Notes under the pieces: generated by a model | Seen by the model: only the letters and a program-made list of their open reading frames with translations | Databases searched by the model: none | Told to the model about the DNA's origin: nothing | Shown: piece after piece, positions 16,416 through 23,971 of the stretch | Numbering within the stretch: position 1 is the stretch's first letter | How the letters are laid out: every line of letters starts with the position of its first letter | Program-made: the position numbers and the translations under genes | Origin: JAJXZJ01 sp050012855 | GTDB taxonomy: Bacteria > Verrucomicrobiota > Verrucomicrobiia > Limisphaerales > J093 | Length of the DNA: 64,000 bases | Reading direction: 5' to 3' | Assembly: GCA_050012855.1 (NCBI GenBank) | Contig: JBEKGJ010000025.1 | Span: 4,927 to 68,926, forward strand

Positions 16416-17792
16416 TCATTGGGATGCGGCGACGGCGGCTGCATCGCCAGGTGGCGAATGCCCGGACTGCTTCGAGACGGAGACATGATTTGCGCCGGGA
16501 TCAATTTCAAAACGCATGGACCGAAAATCGAGCGACCAACTGCGAAGCGGCCGCAGCAAATCCTGCCCCAGGTTCCCGTAGAAAAACTCCTTCGGGTCGG
16601 TATTATGCGGTTTGGTGAGCACCGAAATATTGTGTAATACAACCGAAGCGGTTCCGAAAGCGAGCGGGACGTCGACCCCGTTGAAGGCTGGCACCTCGTG
16701 GCTTCCCCCGGCTCCCAAAACCTGGTAGGGACTCGGGTTAATCCCGACGAAGGCATCCTTGTTCTCATTCGAGTAGAGATCGTAGAGCAGGGTGCCTGGG
16801 GCGCCTGTATCCAGGTTGAATAACCGCACGCCCTTTCTGGTCTTCGCCGCTATCAGCGGTTTGTTTCCTTCCATGAACATCTCGGCGCCTTGATTGTTCG
16901 TTGACGGGCTGACCCCGACGCGGCCGTCGTCATAAAAGGTCACACACCCAAGACCGGCAATTTCCGGATATCCAATAATCATGTCTATTTGCATCTTGGC
17001 CGGGGCAATATAGAGGTATTTGTCATCAAAGACGCCGGCCCCGACATTCCGGATTTCCGCATTCCCGATTTGCAGGCGGGGAATGAGGGTCACGTGAGCC
17101 TGGATGACGCCTCCGGCCGCGCCGTACGCCAGCACGGTTTCCTCGGAAATCTTCAAACCGAGCTGACGTGCCCGGGTCATTGTGAGGACCGAACCATCGG
17201 CGCCCGTATCAAAGACGGCGCATACGGTTTTCCTTCCAACCTCGACCGGACCTTCAATGAGTCCGAGCACGTCCCTTTTGGTCTGAACTGTGAACGGGGC
17301 GCTGACTTTGACCGTCTGGGCTGGGTAATCTTTCATTAATTCATTGGACTGACGGTCACTTTCGACGTCCTTTTTCTCCTGTTCGCCAAGCAAAGAGGCG
17401 AACTGCTGCAAAACATGCGCAGCGGCTTTCGCCGCCTTCCCGTATAGGAAGGATTTAGCATAGTCATCAGCGAGGGCAAGCCAGCCCAACTTGCTCTGCT
17501 CGGCCGTCAGCGATCCGGGTTGCCGCCCGGCCAGGAGCGGTTCGAGCGCCCGCAATGACTCGGTAATCCGGTTTTTTCGATTTGCCAGCATTCCCGAAAA
17601 GAAACTGCGGTCCGGAGCGGCCAAATCATGCGCCTCATTGAAAGCGTGTTCCAATTCCAGATATCGCTTTTCCTCCAGCAGAAGAGTGAGCTTTGCGGAG
17701 GCTTCCGTGGCGGCTGCCGCCGGCGGTTCGGCGGGTGGCATGGCGATGGTCAGCCGCGCCGTGAAACATAAGATGATGATTGATGTTCTCAT
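16416..17792 (-). CDS. Exported single-chain retropepsin-like aspartic protease
   Basis: Start placed at 17792 (MRTSIIILCFTARLTIAMPP), which opens a signal peptide. Residues 30-160 are helical. Two aspartic protease half-sites follow: 'VCAVFDTGADGSVL' with Asp195 and 'RLFNLDTGAPGTLL' with Asp328, each followed by a hydrophobic-hydrophobic-Gly segment ('MIIGYPE' and 'FYGNLGQDLL'). Two DTG lobes in one chain would let a single polypeptide build a pepsin-like active site, whereas most bacterial retropepsin-like proteins have one lobe and dimerise. The protein should act in the periplasm or outside. It follows the XRE-regulator gene by 64 bp and may be part of the same transcript. Confidence 0.8.
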   Translation of the reverse strand: MRTSIIILCFTARLTIAMPPAEPPAAAATEASAKLTLLLEEKRYLELEHAFNEAHDLAAPDRSFFSGMLANRKNRITESLRALEPLLAGRQPGSLTAEQSKLGWLALADDYAKSFLYGKAAKAAAHVLQQFASLLGEQEKKDVESDRQSNELMKDYPAQTVKVSAPFTVQTKRDVLGLIEGPVEVGRKTVCAVFDTGADGSVLTMTRARQLGLKISEETVLAYGAAGGVIQAHVTLIPRLQIGNAEIRNVGAGVFDDKYLYIAPAKMQIDMIIGYPEIAGLGCVTFYDDGRVGVSPSTNNQGAEMFMEGNKPLIAAKTRKGVRLFNLDTGAPGTLLYDLYSNENKDAFVGINPSPYQVLGAGGSHEVPAFNGVDVPLAFGTASVVLHNISVLTKPHNTDPKEFFYGNLGQDLLRPLRSWSLDFRSMRFEIDPGANHVSVSKQSGHSPPGDAAAVAASQ

Positions 17793-17856
17793 ATATGATC
17801 GTGTGTTCGGTTGAATTGTGGTTGATGGTGACCGTCGAAAACCGGTGGGCCCGTTT

Positions 17857-18096
17857 TTAAGCGACTTCGTGAACGGTTGATTGATCCTCGCCCCCATCCA
17901 CGTATTCCAGCAAATCGCCAGGCTGGCACTTTAACTCGCGGCAGAGCGCCCCCAGCGTGCTGAAACGCACCGCCCGCGCCTTGTTGGTCTTGAGAATCGA
18001 GAGGTTTGCCAGGGTGATCCCGATCCGGTCGGCCAGCTCGGTCAGACTGATCCGCCGTTCGAGCATCACCCGGTCTAAATTCAATCGTATCGGCAT
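17857..18096 (-). CDS. XRE-type (HTH_26, YozG-like) transcriptional regulator
   Basis: A 79-residue single-domain Cro/C1-type helix-turn-helix protein: 'RVMLERRISLTELADRIGITLANLSILKTNKARAVRFSTLGALCRELKCQPGDLLEYV'. This is the compact HTH_26 class in which the whole protein is the DNA-binding domain. It follows the DUF2975 gene by 13 bp on the same strand, the classical YoaS/YozG pairing seen in Firmicutes, Bacteroidetes and others. It probably controls its own operon, perhaps through the dyad at 18835-18859. Confidence 0.87.
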   Translation of the reverse strand: MPIRLNLDRVMLERRISLTELADRIGITLANLSILKTNKARAVRFSTLGALCRELKCQPGDLLEYVDGGEDQSTVHEVA

Positions 18097-18109
18097 AAGC
18101 TGCGGCGGG

Positions 18110-18835
18110 TTAGATCGTAAGTTCGTTGTCCTCTTTCAGCACCAAACCTTGGCGAAAGACTTCGCCCAGGGACAGGACCAGCAGCCCGGTCAGAATTCCC
18201 CCCCAGCTAAAGTCAAATCCGTAGTGCCTGGAGTTAATGGCGATAACATGGGCATACGGACTGGTAAAGGCCATTTTGATTCCTTGAATTTCGATTCCTT
18301 GAGCATCGGCATGCTGCTCCAAGTAGGTTCTGATGGCGTGATTGTGCCACGTTGTCGTCGCCGCGGATAAAAGGGTAAAAACAACAATGGCTATTCCAAT
18401 CACATGGACCAAATGAACACTTCGTTCAGTGAAGATCTCGCCCCGTTCAACGTTCCGGAACAAACGCCGTAACAAATCGAAGAGCACCGTGACGAAACCC
18501 AGGTAGCCGAGGACAAAAGGCAGGGTGTGCCATCGAGTCAAGGCGAGGGCGCCCTCGCCCGGATTTTTGACCGAAACGCTCCCGTGCAGATTATTGATGC
18601 TGACTGTCCCGGCTTTGGAATCGGCAGCGGTCACTGTGAGAGCGCCTGATTCCGGCATCAATCCAACCTCACCCAACTCCAATCCCAATTCAGCACGGTT
18701 CGAGACGCTCGGAAGCACCAGTATCATGAAACAGAGTATCGCCCCCAGGGTCGGCGCAAGAATCTCGAGTAAACCAAATAGTCTGTGAAAGAATTTCGGC
18801 AATCGGCTTTTTGTTTTCATAATTGTTCGATTCAT
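18110..18835 (-). CDS. DUF2975 membrane protein
   Basis: A 241-residue inner-membrane protein with about four hydrophobic helices: 'LLEILAPTLGAILCFMILVL', 'LPFVLGYLGFVTVLFDLL', 'VIGIAIVVFTLLSAATTTW' and 'GGILTGLLVLSLGEVFRQG'. The segment 'NVERGEIFTERSV' and the C-terminal 'GEVFRQGLVLKEDNELTI' are the DUF2975 signature that accompanies YozG-type regulators. A soluble loop of about 60 residues lies between helices 1 and 2. Function is unknown; the partner regulator suggests a membrane-sensor or regulator-sequestering unit. The first codons and the upstream 100 bp are nearly duplicated in front of the gene at 18965-19816. Confidence 0.85.
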   Translation of the reverse strand: MNRTIMKTKSRLPKFFHRLFGLLEILAPTLGAILCFMILVLPSVSNRAELGLELGEVGLMPESGALTVTAADSKAGTVSINNLHGSVSVKNPGEGALALTRWHTLPFVLGYLGFVTVLFDLLRRLFRNVERGEIFTERSVHLVHVIGIAIVVFTLLSAATTTWHNHAIRTYLEQHADAQGIEIQGIKMAFTSPYAHVIAINSRHYGFDFSWGGILTGLLVLSLGEVFRQGLVLKEDNELTI

Positions 18836-18926
18836 CGGTAAACGATAACAATTTATCGAAAAGCGTCAGCAAAAATTATTGAGTGTCGATCCATCTCTGT
18901 TCACCAAGTACTTGCGCTGTGCCGAG
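18798..18926 (-). repeat. First copy of a duplicated 5' region
   Basis: About 129 bp spanning the first codons of the DUF2975 gene and its upstream region is closely matched at 19779-19908, in the same orientation. Shared features include the N-terminal coding part (MN-TIM-TKSRLP), the dyad operator, an A-rich AAAAATTATT block and a distal 'AAGTACTTGCGCTG' stretch. Confidence 0.8.
18835..18859. promoter_or_regulatory. Imperfect dyad operator upstream of the DUF2975 gene
   Basis: Half-sites TCGGTAAAC and ATTTATCGA flank the spacer GATAACA, immediately upstream of and overlapping the final base of the start-codon region. The same element in front of the 18965-19816 gene is a perfect dyad, so the two genes probably share a regulator. 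The neighbouring XRE protein is the obvious candidate, as inference. Confidence 0.55.
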
Positions 18927-18964
18927 CCCTCGGGAATTAGCCTCAGACCTCCTGAGCCTGCGGG

Positions 18965-19816
18965 CTACTTCGCCGGCGCGCCGTTCACGAGTTTCTGGAT
19001 CGCCTCGGGCGGCGCGAACTCCTTGTCCGGCACCGCCTCAAACCTGGCCTCCGTGACGGTGATGACAATCTCCATGTCATTCACTTTCTGCAGGATTTTG
19101 GTGGGCTGGAGGAGGTCGCCGCATTTCTTGTAATCGGAAAGCTCGTTCATGATTTCGCTCGAGCCCTGCTGGGTCTCCTGCATCCGGCGGCCGCCCGCAC
19201 ACAGGCCGGTCTTGGTGTTGAAGAACAAGGTCTCCTCCCGCCCGGACTTCCACACGGCCTTCACCTGGTAACAATCCTGGCCGGCAAACGTGGTCTTCGC
19301 CACCGTCTCGGCGCTGGTGAGATCGCCGTCATGGAGTTGAAACTGGCTGTAAAACTGTGCGTTGTCGTGGGCCTGGTCGAGCATCCGGCCATTGAGGACC
19401 AGCGGGCCTTGCGAGGGGTCGATTGACCAACCCACCTTGCCATCGAACCCGCCGGCCACGACGCCGACGTCCGGGATGGTGCTGTGGAACACCTGCTTGT
19501 TCGGCTTGGCGCCCATAATCTCGATCTCCGCGTTCATGTTCGCGGAGGCGATGCTGAACCGGCCTTTGGCCCGGACGCCAGGGACCTTCAGCACGGCCGC
19601 CTTGCCGCCAATGGCTTTGACATGACCGGCGAAAACTGTCTGGGCGGACGGCAGCTTGGCATCGGCGGCGACGGCGAATCGGGCCGGCAGAAGCACTGTG
19701 ACCGCTAGGAGCAACAGCGAACTGATAAGAAATTGCTTTTTTGCCGTCCCGCCGGTTATTGCCGCTGCGCGGGTGATCGGCAATCGGCTCTTTGTCCTCA
19801 TAATTGTTTGATTCAT
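18965..19816 (-). CDS. Exported LolA-like protein of unknown function
   Basis: The 283-residue protein has a long N-terminal region with a signal helix (FLISSLLLLAVTVLLPARFAVAA, about residues 29-51). The mature part shows alternating beta strands: 'GRFSIASANMNAEIEIMG', 'VFHSTIPDVGVVAGGFDGKVGWSIDPSQGP', 'QDCYQVKAVWKSGREETLFFNTKTGL' and 'NDMEIVITVTEARFEAVPD'. This half-barrel with a 'KVGWSIDP..GP..L.G' segment resembles the LolA/LppX-like exported proteins found in Acidobacteria and Verrucomicrobia. Its first 13 codons and promoter region are duplicated from, or to, those of the DUF2975 gene, implying co-regulation. Substrate is unknown. Confidence 0.7.
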   Translation of the reverse strand: MNQTIMRTKSRLPITRAAAITGGTAKKQFLISSLLLLAVTVLLPARFAVAADAKLPSAQTVFAGHVKAIGGKAAVLKVPGVRAKGRFSIASANMNAEIEIMGAKPNKQVFHSTIPDVGVVAGGFDGKVGWSIDPSQGPLVLNGRMLDQAHDNAQFYSQFQLHDGDLTSAETVAKTTFAGQDCYQVKAVWKSGREETLFFNTKTGLCAGGRRMQETQQGSSEIMNELSDYKKCGDLLQPTKILQKVNDMEIVITVTEARFEAVPDKEFAPPEAIQKLVNGAPAK

Positions 19817-19908
19817 CGATAAACGATAACAGTTTATCGAAAAGCGTCAACAAAAATTATTGATGTTCGATAAATCTCAGTTCGCCAAGTACTTGCGCTG
19901 GCCCGAGC
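19779..19908 (-). repeat. Second copy of the duplicated 5' region
   Basis: Matches 18798-18926 closely through the first codons, the dyad operator and the distal AAGTACTTGCGCTGG segment. The two genes downstream are otherwise unrelated, so the duplication seems to have moved a promoter and translation start onto a second gene. Confidence 0.8.
19816..19840. promoter_or_regulatory. Perfect dyad operator upstream of the LolA-like gene
   Basis: Perfect 9-bp arms TCGATAAAC and GTTTATCGA separated by GATAACA. It directly abuts the start codon at 19816, so a bound protein would block transcription or initiation. A further TTCGATAAATC half-site lies near 19866-19876. Confidence 0.6.
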
Positions 19909-20210
19909 CGTCGCTTCCGCGGGGTAAACCACGCCACAACCCGGTATCACGTCCAAGAACTGCGCGGGGTTTTGAACTGTGATGGGGGTGGGTACCGCGG
20001 CGGGTAAAACTCCGCCTTGTTGGGAGGCTGCCGATTGCGTCCGAGGATCGAGCAACCACGGGGGATCAGGCCGCGGAATCAAGAACCGGGCCACGGTAGC
20101 GGATGGGCAGACAACCCGGTTCACCCGTCCGCCGGCGGCCGCCGGCCGTCCACGGCCCGGTCCACCGGCCATCGGCATTCTTACCTCATCCTTGCCGGCG
20201 GATCAACCGA
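19909..20210. other. Spacer without a recognisable gene
   Basis: No reading frame here shows a family motif or start context. The sequence is GC-rich with CCGG-type repeats around 20120-20165. I see no RNA fold or mobile-element end. Confidence 0.4.
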
Positions 20211-20603
20211 TCAACCGACCCAAGCGTACTTCCCAGGGCCGAGCTTTTTGATCTCCTTGACCGTCTTGCCCGTGGACGAAAACCACACATGAATATTGCT
20301 GGGCTTCGCCTTGAGCTTGGCGGCGATCTCCTGCACCGTGAGGCCAGATGCTCCGGCGGCCGTGAGCAATTCGATGATCGCGGCCTTCAGGGCACCTCTT
20401 CCGCCTGTCTTGGCTTTCGCTGGGCGCCCCGGTTTGCGTCCCGGCTTGCCCTTGGCCGGTGCGGCAGGGGCAAACGGCTCACCAGATTGGAAACTGGCCA
20501 GTTCAGCGTCGAGTTTGGCGACCTGGGCCAGGAGTGTTTCTTTTTGTTCCACCAGCGTGACGACCCGTTTGAGGTCCGCGGAGGCGATTTGTGCAAAGTT
20601 CAT
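20211..20603 (-). CDS. Small DNA-binding-like protein with coiled coil, basic linker and winged-helix-like domain
   Basis: The 130-residue protein opens with a coiled-coil stretch (ADLKRVVTLVEQKETLLAQVAKLDAELASF), then a Pro/Ala/Lys-rich linker containing the AT-hook-like GRKPGRP, then a compact domain 'ALKAAIIELLTAAGASGLTVQEIAAKLKAK' followed by 'IHVWFSSTGKTVKEIKKLGPGKYAW' that looks like a winged helix. The architecture resembles histone-H1-like or nucleoid-associated proteins. Cytoplasmic DNA binding is inferred; no target is visible. It is a single gene at the border of the accessory region. Confidence 0.7.
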   Translation of the reverse strand: MNFAQIASADLKRVVTLVEQKETLLAQVAKLDAELASFQSGEPFAPAAPAKGKPGRKPGRPAKAKTGGRGALKAAIIELLTAAGASGLTVQEIAAKLKAKPSNIHVWFSSTGKTVKEIKKLGPGKYAWVG

Positions 20604-20712
20604 GTTGGCGAAGGATAAGCACGGTTGCTGCTTGAAGGCAAGAATTCAGATTTCCGTCTGATCTTGACCATGCCCCCACGGATGTCATACCTGTTGGCGC
20701 ACACCGACCAGC

Positions 20713-20890
20713 ATGAAAATGAAGCGGATGCTGGAACTCCTGCGGCCGCAGGAGGAGTTGATCGCCTCGTTTGGTCAGGCGCAACTGGTCCGGACGCTGG
20801 ACGGCAAGACCGAGTTCCGGGGCGGAACGGCCGAAGATCGGCAGAAGGCAAAGGAGTGGATCTCGATGTTCTGGCAGGAGAGCATGCGGG
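20713..20890 (+). pseudogene. Truncated small hypothetical gene
   Basis: From the ATG at 20713 the frame reads 'MKRMLELLRPQEELIASFGQ' and 'RTLDGKTEFRGGTAEDRQKA' up to 'KEWISMFWQES', a composition and rhythm like a real small protein. Beyond about 20890 the frame turns into low-plausibility residues and runs into the next gene. I do not recognise the family. It probably is a small gene that has lost its 3' end. Confidence 0.4.
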
Positions 20891-21107
20891 CCGGGCGTTC
20901 GCGCTCACCATGGCGCTGTGACGCCATGCCCGGTTGGCCCACCGTAAGGCGCATGATCCGTACTCGCATTCCTCTTTTGCGCGTTTCCTCCCGTTTTGTC
21001 TGGCCTGATCGGACAGACTTTGGTATCCGGTACGGCCATGACAACCCGAGCGGCTTGCCAAGCGGGCAGCGAGTGCAACCCCTGAACATTGGAGGGGGAG
21101 GAAAAAC

Positions 21108-21260
21108 ATGGATGATCGTTGGCTGTCGGTGGAGGAGATCGCGGCTTATCTGGGCGTGAACCGCGACATAGTTTACAACTGGATTGAGCGGAAGCAACTG
21201 CCCGCCCACAAAATGGGTCGGCTCGCCGTCCATTCCAACGTGAACCGGATTTCGGCGTGA
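21108..21260 (+). CDS. Excisionase-type helix-turn-helix protein (50 aa, C-terminally shortened)
   Basis: The product starts MDDRWLSVEEIAAYLGVNRD and continues 'IVYNWIERKQLPAHKMGRL', the MerR-like HTH_17 fold of excisionase/SinR-like DNA-binding proteins. A strong purine-rich ribosome-binding site (GGAGGGGGAGG, 21091-21101) lies six bases upstream of the ATG. Relatives usually continue with a Trp-Lys-Phe strand and a short tail; here the frame diverges after 'GRL' and stops at 21260, so the last part seems damaged. A second frame from a GTG at 21257 gives a 19-residue peptide. It precedes the PHP-ATPase gene by about 90 bp and may once have regulated it. Confidence 0.65.
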   Translation: MDDRWLSVEEIAAYLGVNRDIVYNWIERKQLPAHKMGRLAVHSNVNRISA

Positions 21261-21352
21261 CGAGTGTCAACTACAGCTTTACGGACCTGCTGGCGCGGGC
21301 GAAGAGACTAAAATGACTGATCCTACCGCTGAACTGATGAAAGGAACGAATC

Positions 21353-23971
21353 ATGGCTGAAGGGACAAGCTTTTTTGCTCATGGCAGCCGCTGGGTTCGG
21401 GCGGACTTCCATCTGCACACCCGCCGCGACCGGGAGTTCACCGACACCGGGGAGGAACGTGATTTTGTGTCCCGGTATGTAGCCGCCCTGAAGCAGGCGG
21501 ATATTCGCGTTGGCGTCATCACGAACCACAACAAGTTCGACCAGGATGAGTTCATGGCGTTACAAAAGGCGGCCATGAAGGAGAACATCTATCTCCTGCC
21601 CGGCGTGGAGCTTTCCGTCAAGGACGGGGCTAATGGCATTCACACACTGATTGTCTTCCGCGAAGACTGGGTCACGAATCAGGAGCAGACGGACTACGTC
21701 AACGGCTTCCTTAGTGTTACGTTCGGCGGACAGGCAAATTACGACAACAGCAATGTCCGGTCGAATCATGACCTGCTGGAGACGATCCGGGAGTTGGACA
21801 AGTTCCAGAGAGATTACTTGCTGATCTTCGCGCACGTCGAAGCTGAGAACGGCCTTTGGGGCGGACTCAAAGGCGGACGGATTCAGGAGTTGGGCAAGAG
21901 CGAGTTGTTCGCTGTCAAGACAGCGGGCTTCCAGAAGGTGCGGACGAGGGATTTACGCCAGAAGGTTCAGGGCTGGTTGGGAGGATGGTATCCCGCAGAG
22001 GTCGAAGGTTCCGACCCAAAAGCCATGGCCGAGGTCGGGCGCGGCGAGAAGACGTTCATCAAGATCGGAGCTTTCACATTCGAGGCGGTTCAGTTTGCCC
22101 TAAAGCCGGGCGCGGATCGGGTTGCCCCGAGTGAGCCAAGTAGCCAACCCCATTCATGGGTACGTTCCATTCGATTCGAGGGCGGAATCCTGGATGGGAA
22201 ACGCTTCGATTTCTCCGATCAACTCAACTGCCTGATCGGCATCCGGGGTAGCGGGAAGTCCGCTGTTTTGGAGGCACTGCGCTACGCATTGGAGTTGCCT
22301 TGTGACGAAACGGTTGCTGACTGGAAGTACAAGCAAGACTTGGTACGTTTCGCGTTACAAAGTGGTGGGAAGGTGGTCGTGGAATCCGAGGACGCCCAAG
22401 GCAGGATTTGCGAGGTTCGTCGTATCTTGAATGATAGGGCAAGTGTGTATGTCGGAGACCAATTACGACCCGGCGTCAGCACGCAATCCGCGGTCAACAA
22501 ACCGCTATTCTTTGGTCAGAAGGAACTGGTTCCCAAAGGTGAAGGCTTCGAGCGGGAACTAATCGAGAAACTGCTCGGTGCGCGACTGGACTCCACGCGT
22601 CGAGAAATCGCGGTGCAGAAGCAACGAGTACTCGACATACTCGCGAACATGGACAAGTTGAAGGATCTGGATGCCTTGGAACAGGAATACCAGACCAAGC
22701 GCAAAGACGCAGAGTTCAAACTGGAATTGTTCCGTCAGCACGGGGTAGAGGAGCAATTGCGGCGGCAGGTGGATTTTAATGCTGATGTCACCCATGCGCG
22801 CCGCGCTGTCGATGCGGCCGACTCGTTCTTTCGTGCGCTGGAAGGCTTTCTAAGCGTTCAGGAAGCCGAGTTGTCTGCGCACGGACGGATTGAATCGCGG
22901 GGCAACGCGGATTTGATGAACGAGTTCAACGACATTTTCGCGCGTATGCGCCGACTGCCGGAGAAGGGCCGGCAACTTCTGGCGGAATTGCGGCAGGAGG
23001 TCCAGGCGTTACACGCGAAGTTTAGCGAGTTGGAGCACCGCCGCGATGCGCTGAAGGAAGAATTTGCCGCAACAGAACGACAGTTGAGCGCCCACTTGCA
23101 GCAACAGGGAAGCGTCTCCGTCCGCCCCGATGACTTCGTCCGTCTCAACAACGACCTACAGAAGGCTAAATTAACTATTGAAGAGATTACGAAGAGCAAG
23201 ACGCGCAAGGCGGCCATGCAGGACGATCTCACAAAGGAACTGAAGGGGCTGTCGGACCTTTGGCACCGCGAGTTCAAGCAGATCGAAGCTGAAATCAAGA
23301 AACTCAATGACGGCCAATCAGCCCTGCGCATCACGGCAGAATACAAGGGCGACAAAGGCGCATTCCTGGAGCAACTCAAGGCAAACGTGCGGGGGAGCCG
23401 CTTGCGGGAGGTTACGTTGGAGGCCATAGTGCAGCAGCACGCCGATTTTGCGTCCGTCCAGGCGTCACTCGCCGCCCTTTGCGGCGGCATGGGCGACTCA
23501 GGCGAGGTCTTCAGGAAGTACTTCAACGAGGCCAAAGCGGCCTTGCTCACGTGGCAGGTCCCAAACCGCTTTACCATCGAGTATCACGGCATGGCGCTTC
23601 GCGACCACTCCCTTGGCCAACGCGCATCGGCGCTTATCCTCTTCATCCTGAGCCAGCGCGACAACGACGTGATCATCATTGACCAGCCGGAGGACGATCT
23701 GGACAACCAGACGATCTTCGAGGACGTCATCAAACTTGTCCGGATCCTGAAGAAGGACGTTCAGTTTATTTTCGCCACCCACAATGCGAACTTCCCTGTC
23801 TTGGGCGATGCCGAACAAGTGGGCGCATGCTCTTTTGCCGCCGGGCATGGGGATGTCAAGGTGGGCAGCATCGACGATCCGGACATCCAGAAAGCGATCG
23901 TGTCCATCATGGAGGGCGGGCACGAAGCCTTTGCCCGACGAAAGGAGATTTACCAACTATGGAAGCAATAG
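21353..23971 (+). CDS. PHP-domain SMC-like ATPase (TrlF-type), putative defence protein
   Basis: An 872-residue fusion. The N-terminal PHP domain shows 'RADFHLHTRRD' (HxH), 'GVITNHNKFD', 'LLPGVELS' and 'IFAHVEAENG', the metal-binding motifs of polymerase and histidinol phosphatase-type phosphoesterases or nucleases. An SMC/RecF-type ATPase follows: Walker A GIRGSGKSAVLEALRYAL (about residue 300), a long coiled-coil middle (about 400-700), a signature-like 'LGQRASALILFILS', Walker B 'DVIIIDQPEDDLDNQ' and an H-loop 'FIFATHNANF'. This matches NCBI's TrlF family. By analogy to other coiled-coil ATPase-nuclease fusions it likely cuts nucleic acid in response to invaders. AAGGAA precedes the ATG. 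The gene overlaps the next by 13 bp, and its composition is visibly less GC-rich than its neighbours. Confidence 0.85.
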   Translation: MAEGTSFFAHGSRWVRADFHLHTRRDREFTDTGEERDFVSRYVAALKQADIRVGVITNHNKFDQDEFMALQKAAMKENIYLLPGVELSVKDGANGIHTLIVFREDWVTNQEQTDYVNGFLSVTFGGQANYDNSNVRSNHDLLETIRELDKFQRDYLLIFAHVEAENGLWGGLKGGRIQELGKSELFAVKTAGFQKVRTRDLRQKVQGWLGGWYPAEVEGSDPKAMAEVGRGEKTFIKIGAFTFEAVQFALKPGADRVAPSEPSSQPHSWVRSIRFEGGILDGKRFDFSDQLNCLIGIRGSGKSAVLEALRYALELPCDETVADWKYKQDLVRFALQSGGKVVVESEDAQGRICEVRRILNDRASVYVGDQLRPGVSTQSAVNKPLFFGQKELVPKGEGFERELIEKLLGARLDSTRREIAVQKQRVLDILANMDKLKDLDALEQEYQTKRKDAEFKLELFRQHGVEEQLRRQVDFNADVTHARRAVDAADSFFRALEGFLSVQEAELSAHGRIESRGNADLMNEFNDIFARMRRLPEKGRQLLAELRQEVQALHAKFSELEHRRDALKEEFAATERQLSAHLQQQGSVSVRPDDFVRLNNDLQKAKLTIEEITKSKTRKAAMQDDLTKELKGLSDLWHREFKQIEAEIKKLNDGQSALRITAEYKGDKGAFLEQLKANVRGSRLREVTLEAIVQQHADFASVQASLAALCGGMGDSGEVFRKYFNEAKAALLTWQVPNRFTIEYHGMALRDHSLGQRASALILFILSQRDNDVIIIDQPEDDLDNQTIFEDVIKLVRILKKDVQFIFATHNANFPVLGDAEQVGACSFAAGHGDVKVGSIDDPDIQKAIVSIMEGGHEAFARRKEIYQLWKQ

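Noticed and set aside
19834..20178. A 114-residue minus-strand frame between the LolA-like gene and the DNA-binding-like gene
   Set aside because: It includes the duplicated promoter region, has no start context and shows no family motif.
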